From Acidobacteria bacterium UBA7540 (GTDB taxonomy: Bacteria > Acidobacteriota > Terriglobia > UBA7540): DNA of 9,804 nt. Both the position numbers and the translations under genes were made by a program. The stretch spans positions 1 to 9,804 of the forward strand of contig DLMI01000144.1 of NCBI GenBank assembly GCA_002478145.1, in the 5' to 3' direction. The notes below the pieces were generated by a model that worked only from the letters and a program-made list of their open reading frames with translations, was not told where the DNA came from and did not search any database. How positions within the stretch are numbered: position 1 is the stretch's first letter; each line of letters opens with the position of its first letter. Shown piece by piece: positions 6,291-9,804 of the stretch.

Positions 6291-6444
6291 CACTTTTTTG
6301 TCGGATGTGGAGGTAGGCTCCCGAAAGAAGCATAGGCGCTAAAATCAGGCCGCGTGCCCCCATTCGGTCGAGGACAAGCGCAAGCGGATGGAGCGGGAGG
6401 CGTCGGAGCTTGGTTTCTTACTTCCGAAGGCGAGGGATAAAGTA

Positions 6445-6484
6445 GCCGGGCAAGGCCCCCGGGAAACGGTCCAGCTTGCCCGGC
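6445..6484 (-). terminator. Hairpin downstream of the FG-GAP gene, weak terminator candidate
   Basis: GCCGGGCAAG (6445-6454) and CTTGCCCGGC (6475-6484) form a perfect 10-bp stem with a 20-base loop, about 60 bases past the stop of the FG-GAP gene. In the minus direction it is followed by TACTTTATC rather than a clean T-run, and the loop is long, so termination is only possible. The rest of 6258-6542 shows no gene; it must hold the start region for the kinase, but no convincing promoter hexamers are seen. Confidence 0.3.
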
Positions 6485-6542
6485 CCGACCCTGCGTATAA
6501 CTTGCCGCGCGTTTTTACGGCCCCGTCCGCTATCTTGGGGAG

Positions 6543-8627
6543 TTACTCGACGGTGAGCGTGAAGGGGGTCGAGAAGGTAATGCTTCCTGAGGTTGCCGTC
6601 ACGGTGATGGTGTAAGTGCCGGGCGGTGTGCCACCGACCGGTTGGGGCGGCGGGCTCGGGCCGCAGGTCGCCCCGAGTGCCACACACATGAGAAGCGCCA
6701 CCAGCGGCAGCAGCGCCCAGGCGCGGGTTGGGAGGGACTTTGGCCGAACGCGGACCGCAGCCCCGGCGAACATGACCGCCACCAGAGCCATCCATAGGCC
6801 CACCAGCCAGCGGCCATGCGGCGGAAGAGGCGGCTGGTGCGGCAGAGCCAGCGACTGCGTGGGCGCCGTGGTTTGAATGCTCAGCGTGAAAAATGCAGAC
6901 GCCGCCGCGGCCGACAGATCTGTCGGCGAGGGCGTGACCGAACACGTGGCATTCAGGGGCGCGCCGGAACAAGTGAGCGTCACCGTACCGGTAAAGCCGT
7001 TCAGGGAGAAAACCGCCAAGTTATTGAAAGTTGCCGTACCTCCCGGCTGCACGGTGGCTGAGGTGCTGCCCGGCGGGAAGGGGGTTGGAATGGCGCCTGC
7101 CGGAGCAATCGTGATGGCCGGGCCGTTGCCTGACAGGGGAGCCTGCAAGAACACGCAAAGCCCGTCAACACCCGTTTGCGCGAAATCGAGCTTGCCGTCG
7201 CCATTGAAGTCGCCCGCCACCAAGGACTCCGTCATGGTGGGCATGACTAGGGAGAATTCGCTGGGCGCGAACGTCCCGTCGCCGTTGCCCCGCATCGTGG
7301 TAAGGTAGTCTGACGAGATGGCGCCGGGCTCGTAGAACTCGTCCGCCATCGCCAGATCCAGCCCCCCATCGCCGTAGAAGTCTCCGCTCACCATGGCCAT
7401 TATCCTGGTGTCCGTTGGCTGGGAGGCGCCACAACACTCCGCTACCCGGGTGAAGGTGCCATCTCCGTTGCCCAACAGGACAGCCACAATATCGTTGATA
7501 AATCCCCCCACCGCCAAGTCCAGTTTCCCATCGCCGTTGAAATCCCCTACCGCCAAGGTGTACGGCTCATTGAAGTTGGTGAGACCGACCGGCGAGCCCG
7601 GGGCGGGAGTGAAGGTCCCATTCCCGTTGCCGAGCAGAATCGTGACGCTGTTATACCAGTTGGCCGCCGCCAAGTCCAGCTTCCCATCCCCGTTGAAGTC
7701 TCCCACCGCCAGGGCCATTGGGGTCCTGCCAGTGGCCACTGGCGAGCCCGGGGCGGGCGTGAAAGTTCCATCCCCATTGCCCAGCAGGATGCTGACCGTG
7801 TTGTCGTTGCCGTTGGCCACCGCCAAGTCCAGCTTGCCGTCGCCGTTAAAATCCCCCACCGCCACCCCAAACGGGCAGGTGCCGACCGGCACGGGCGAGC
7901 CAGGGGCGGGCGTGAAGGTCCCATCCCCGTTGCCCAGCAGAATGGTGACGTTGTTGTAGCCGCCTGGATTAGGGTTTGCAACGGCCGGGCTCGGGCAGGT
8001 GCTCACCACCGCCAAGTCCAGATTGCCATCGCCATTGAAGTCCCCAGCGGCAATGGACTGGGGATTTGTCCCCACTGCCGGAGACGAAGGAACGAGCGAG
8101 AACGTGCCGTCCCCACGCCCTAGGAACGTGTTGAGGTAAGACGGCTCGCCTGGGACACCGACCGCCAAGTCCAGGTTTCCATCCCCGTTGAAGTCCCCTG
8201 CAGCCATGCCTGTAGCAATGTAGGGAGCGGCGGGTTGCGTGGGCTGGATGGGCGAGCCGGGGGCCATGGCAAAGGCCACGGTCGACCTTGCCGTCGCAAC
8301 CGGAAAATACGCCACGTTCGAGGCCACCGTCGTGGCGGGGTTGAGCACGGTCACCGATGCCGTTCCTGCCGCCGCAATATTCGCGGCGGGAACGGCCGCA
8401 GTCAACTTTGAACCCGAGACAAAGGCAGTCGGCAGCGGCGTGCGGTTCCAGTTCACCGTGGCGCCGGAGACAAACCCCGTGCCATTCACGGTCAGGGTAA
8501 ACCCGGGTCCGCCCGGCACCGCGTCGGGCGGCACGAGCGGCTGATTCACCAGAGGCACGGGGTTCTGCGCAATGGCTGAACCGAGGCCCGCGAGCAAGCA
8601 TAAGGGGAGAAGCGCGGATCGCCGCAT
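6543..8627 (-). CDS. Secreted FG-GAP/VCBS repeat protein with Ig-like tail and C-terminal membrane hairpin
   Basis: This 694-aa protein starts with a signal peptide (Arg2-Arg3, hydrophobic 5-15, likely cleavage near SAIAQ 17-21). An IPT/TIG-like Ig domain covers about 30-110. Seven FG-GAP/VCBS repeats follow from about 140 to 490, six full and a shorter seventh, each with a calcium-type DFNGDGxLD loop (first at 145-153, last at 473-481; the sixth is DFYGDGGLD) and most with a later GNGDGTF. Seven units fit a seven-bladed beta-propeller exposed outside the cell. An Ig-like region (about 495-600) is followed by two hydrophobic segments (605-625 and 635-654), a Pro-rich link after Cys655, and a last strand-rich tail GTYTITVTATSG at 670-681. 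The ligand is unknown. ATG 8627 has GGAGG 5 bases upstream; a GTG 12 bases earlier is less likely. The gene lies between two 184-bp direct repeats. Confidence 0.9.
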   Translation of the reverse strand: MRRSALLPLCLLAGLGSAIAQNPVPLVNQPLVPPDAVPGGPGFTLTVNGTGFVSGATVNWNRTPLPTAFVSGSKLTAAVPAANIAAAGTASVTVLNPATTVASNVAYFPVATARSTVAFAMAPGSPIQPTQPAAPYIATGMAAGDFNGDGNLDLAVGVPGEPSYLNTFLGRGDGTFSLVPSSPAVGTNPQSIAAGDFNGDGNLDLAVVSTCPSPAVANPNPGGYNNVTILLGNGDGTFTPAPGSPVPVGTCPFGVAVGDFNGDGKLDLAVANGNDNTVSILLGNGDGTFTPAPGSPVATGRTPMALAVGDFNGDGKLDLAAANWYNSVTILLGNGNGTFTPAPGSPVGLTNFNEPYTLAVGDFNGDGKLDLAVGGFINDIVAVLLGNGDGTFTRVAECCGASQPTDTRIMAMVSGDFYGDGGLDLAMADEFYEPGAISSDYLTTMRGNGDGTFAPSEFSLVMPTMTESLVAGDFNGDGKLDFAQTGVDGLCVFLQAPLSGNGPAITIAPAGAIPTPFPPGSTSATVQPGGTATFNNLAVFSLNGFTGTVTLTCSGAPLNATCSVTPSPTDLSAAAASAFFTLSIQTTAPTQSLALPHQPPLPPHGRWLVGLWMALVAVMFAGAAVRVRPKSLPTRAWALLPLVALLMCVALGATCGPSPPPQPVGGTPPGTYTITVTATSGSITFSTPFTLTVE

Positions 8628-8695
8628 GTTTTCCTCCACTTCATTTGCACCGTAAAGGGCGCGGCAGCGTGAGAGGTGCGGCTCAAGATATCTAA

Positions 8696-8722
8696 GTTAT
8701 ACCCCAAGAAAATACGAGTCAA
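8696..8722 (-). promoter_or_regulatory. Candidate promoter of the FG-GAP gene
   Basis: On the minus strand TTGACT (8722-8717) and TATAAC (8701-8696) each match five of six consensus bases, but the spacer is only 15 bases, shorter than the usual 16-18. It lies 70-95 bases before ATG 8627 and just past the end of the truncated kinase frame, so the FG-GAP gene may have its own promoter. Confidence 0.4.
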
Positions 8723-8785
8723 GTAGTCATAATGTGCACTAACCCGTCGATAAGGTACAACCAACCCAAGGGTAGCAGGAGCGAC

Positions 8786-8936
8786 GCGCGGTGGCCACCT
8801 GCCCACCAGCGTGCATGGAGGAGGAAAGCACCCGCTCCTTTCCTCCCAGGGCAGGGAAGTCACGTACGATTAGAACCGTGTCGGTGGCGTTCAATCCCAG
8901 CCCAACAACATCTACTGAGTTTTTGCGCAAACCCAT
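8786..8936 (-). pseudogene. Truncated 5' copy of the PfkB-family kinase gene
   Basis: The first 50 codons of the kinase recur here, counted from the ATG, with one amino-acid difference (second codon GTT to GGT) and six synonymous third-base changes. The frame then leaves homology after GGQVATA and runs 15 unrelated codons to a stop at 8739-8741. It keeps the substrate-side start of the fold but lacks the ATP site and the catalytic DTTGAGD region, so it cannot be a working kinase. The AAGGAGG site is kept, so a 63- to 65-residue peptide could be made. If TTG is the real start, the one non-synonymous change falls in the leader. It follows the aquaporin gene on the same strand by about 40 bases. 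Confidence 0.9.
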
Positions 8937-8969
8937 CCTCCTTCAAGCAGGGAAGGGGAGATGCTCTGC
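8786..8969 (-). repeat. 184-bp direct repeat, copy after the aquaporin gene
   Basis: This is the partner of 6107-6290 in the same orientation. Homology starts 7 bases past the aquaporin stop codon, covers the whole gap and 50 kinase codons, then ends abruptly at 8786. Recombination between the two copies would remove 2679 bp, including the FG-GAP gene, and leave an intact kinase directly behind the aquaporin gene. Confidence 0.95.
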
Positions 8970-8976
8970 GACCGCC

Positions 8977-9657
8977 TCAGATCGTCAGAACCTTGGACCG
9001 ATAGATCGCCCCTGAGGCAATTCCGGCGATGCTGGGGACAAGCAGAAACATCCAGACCTGGGAAATTGCTTTCCCGCCAACCCAAATAGCCGGCCCTAGA
9101 CTGCGAGCCGGGTTGACGGATACCCCGGTGATGTTGATGCCGAAGATGTGGATCACCACGAGCGTAATCCCGATCGCCAAACCCGCCATCTGAGTGGGAG
9201 CTCCCGTCTGAGTCGACGCCAAGATGACGATCACGAAGATCAGAGTCGCCACAAACTCGAAGACCACCGCGGAGGAGAGCGCGTATCCTGCTTGATAACC
9301 TTCGCCCCACCCGTTCTGCCCCAAACCATTAGCACCGACGTCATATCCTGCCAGGAGGCCATTGGCAATTACCGCGAGCACGCCGGCTGCAGCAATTCCA
9401 CCGAGCAACTGCGCAACAATATAGCCGCCAAGATCCTTGCTGCTCATGCGTCCGGCGGCGAACACCCCCAGACTGACTGCGGGGTTGACGTGACAACCGG
9501 ATACAGGACCAATGCCATAGCACATCGCCAACAGGGCGAACCCGAAGGCAAATGCGATTCCCAAGTGGCCCACGGCTTGGCCTGATACAACGGCGGTTCC
9601 GCATCCAAAGAGAACCAGGGTGAACGTTCCGATGAATTCAGCCACGTATTTCTTCAT
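8977..9657 (-). CDS. aqpZ: Aquaporin Z-like water channel (MIP family)
   Basis: This 226-aa inner-membrane protein has six hydrophobic segments and both half-helix motifs, NPA at 58-60 (in HVNPAVSLG) and at 182-184 (in SVNPARSLG), and so forms the tetrameric channel of the MIP family. The selectivity filter can be aligned to E. coli AqpZ: Phe38 (Phe43), His170 (His174) and Arg185 (Arg189) are kept, as in water-selective channels and unlike glycerol facilitators. The fourth position is Val179 in place of Thr183. Water rather than glycerol is therefore the likely cargo, by inference. The ATG at 9657 has AAGGAG 12 bases upstream. The 147 bases beyond it to the window edge show no gene and no clear promoter. 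The truncated kinase copy follows on the same strand, suggesting an ancestral aquaporin-kinase operon. Confidence 0.93.
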   Translation of the reverse strand: MKKYVAEFIGTFTLVLFGCGTAVVSGQAVGHLGIAFAFGFALLAMCYGIGPVSGCHVNPAVSLGVFAAGRMSSKDLGGYIVAQLLGGIAAAGVLAVIANGLLAGYDVGANGLGQNGWGEGYQAGYALSSAVVFEFVATLIFVIVILASTQTGAPTQMAGLAIGITLVVIHIFGINITGVSVNPARSLGPAIWVGGKAISQVWMFLLVPSIAGIASGAIYRSKVLTI

Positions 9658-9804
9658 AGGGCTCGATTGCTCCTTTCACTCGCGCGGTAAAGTCGCGCCC
9701 GCGCTTGGGATTTGGATTGAAGTTCAGGGCCTGTGAAAGCACGCCCCTTTGGCCAATCAGAACAAGACACTGACTTCTTTGGCCGGTCGCGGTAGGGATA
9801 CCAG

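Noticed and set aside
7393..7959. 188-codon plus-strand frame with repeated SSFPSPLKSPT-like units
   Set aside because: It is the antisense reading of the FG-GAP repeats; the periodicity comes from the true gene on the other strand.

Overview
The window reads as a chromosomal segment of a moderately GC-rich, free-living bacterium. I favour Acidobacteriota: it has a group III PPi-type phosphofructokinase, a large secreted FG-GAP/VCBS propeller protein with an Ig-like tail and a C-terminal membrane hairpin, and gaps filled with short structured repeats and heptamer tracts. This is inference from gene style; no rRNA or other marker is present to settle it.

Layout. 1-852: no gene; an approximately 350-bp inverted-repeat element with a second palindromic repeat nested in it, then heptamer tracts, then an 89-bp miniature transposable element. 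853-1899 (+): phosphofructokinase with PPi-type active-site residues. 1900-2411: a second copy of the 89-bp element and a separate three-hairpin palindrome. 2412-3143 (-): uncharacterised 243-aa protein with an N-terminal membrane anchor. 3144-3581: a divergent promoter region split by a 259-bp inverted-repeat element. 3582-5132 (+): lysyl-tRNA synthetase, lysS. 5133-5303: heptamer tracts that run into the end of the next gene. 5304-6251 (-): PfkB-family sugar kinase. 6543-8627 (-): secreted seven-repeat FG-GAP protein. 8786-8969: partial second copy of the kinase 5' end. 8977-9657 (-): aquaporin Z-like water channel.

How the parts relate. The phosphofructokinase (glycolysis/gluconeogenesis) and lysS (translation) are housekeeping genes standing alone. 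The minus-strand block at 5304-9657 looks like an aquaporin-kinase gene pair that was split: a 184-bp direct repeat (kinase codons 1-50 plus its leader) flanks the FG-GAP gene, so recombination between the copies would put the kinase about 40 bp downstream of the aquaporin. All six differences between the copies that lie inside the firmly coding part are synonymous, so the copies seem to have diverged as working genes before one was cut off.

The most distinctive content is between the genes. Two 89-bp elements bracket the phosphofructokinase gene, each with its own perfect 8-bp target duplication and with compensatory changes in the terminal stems. I see no CRISPR array, toxin-antitoxin pair, defence system, transposase, integrase, tRNA or rRNA gene.
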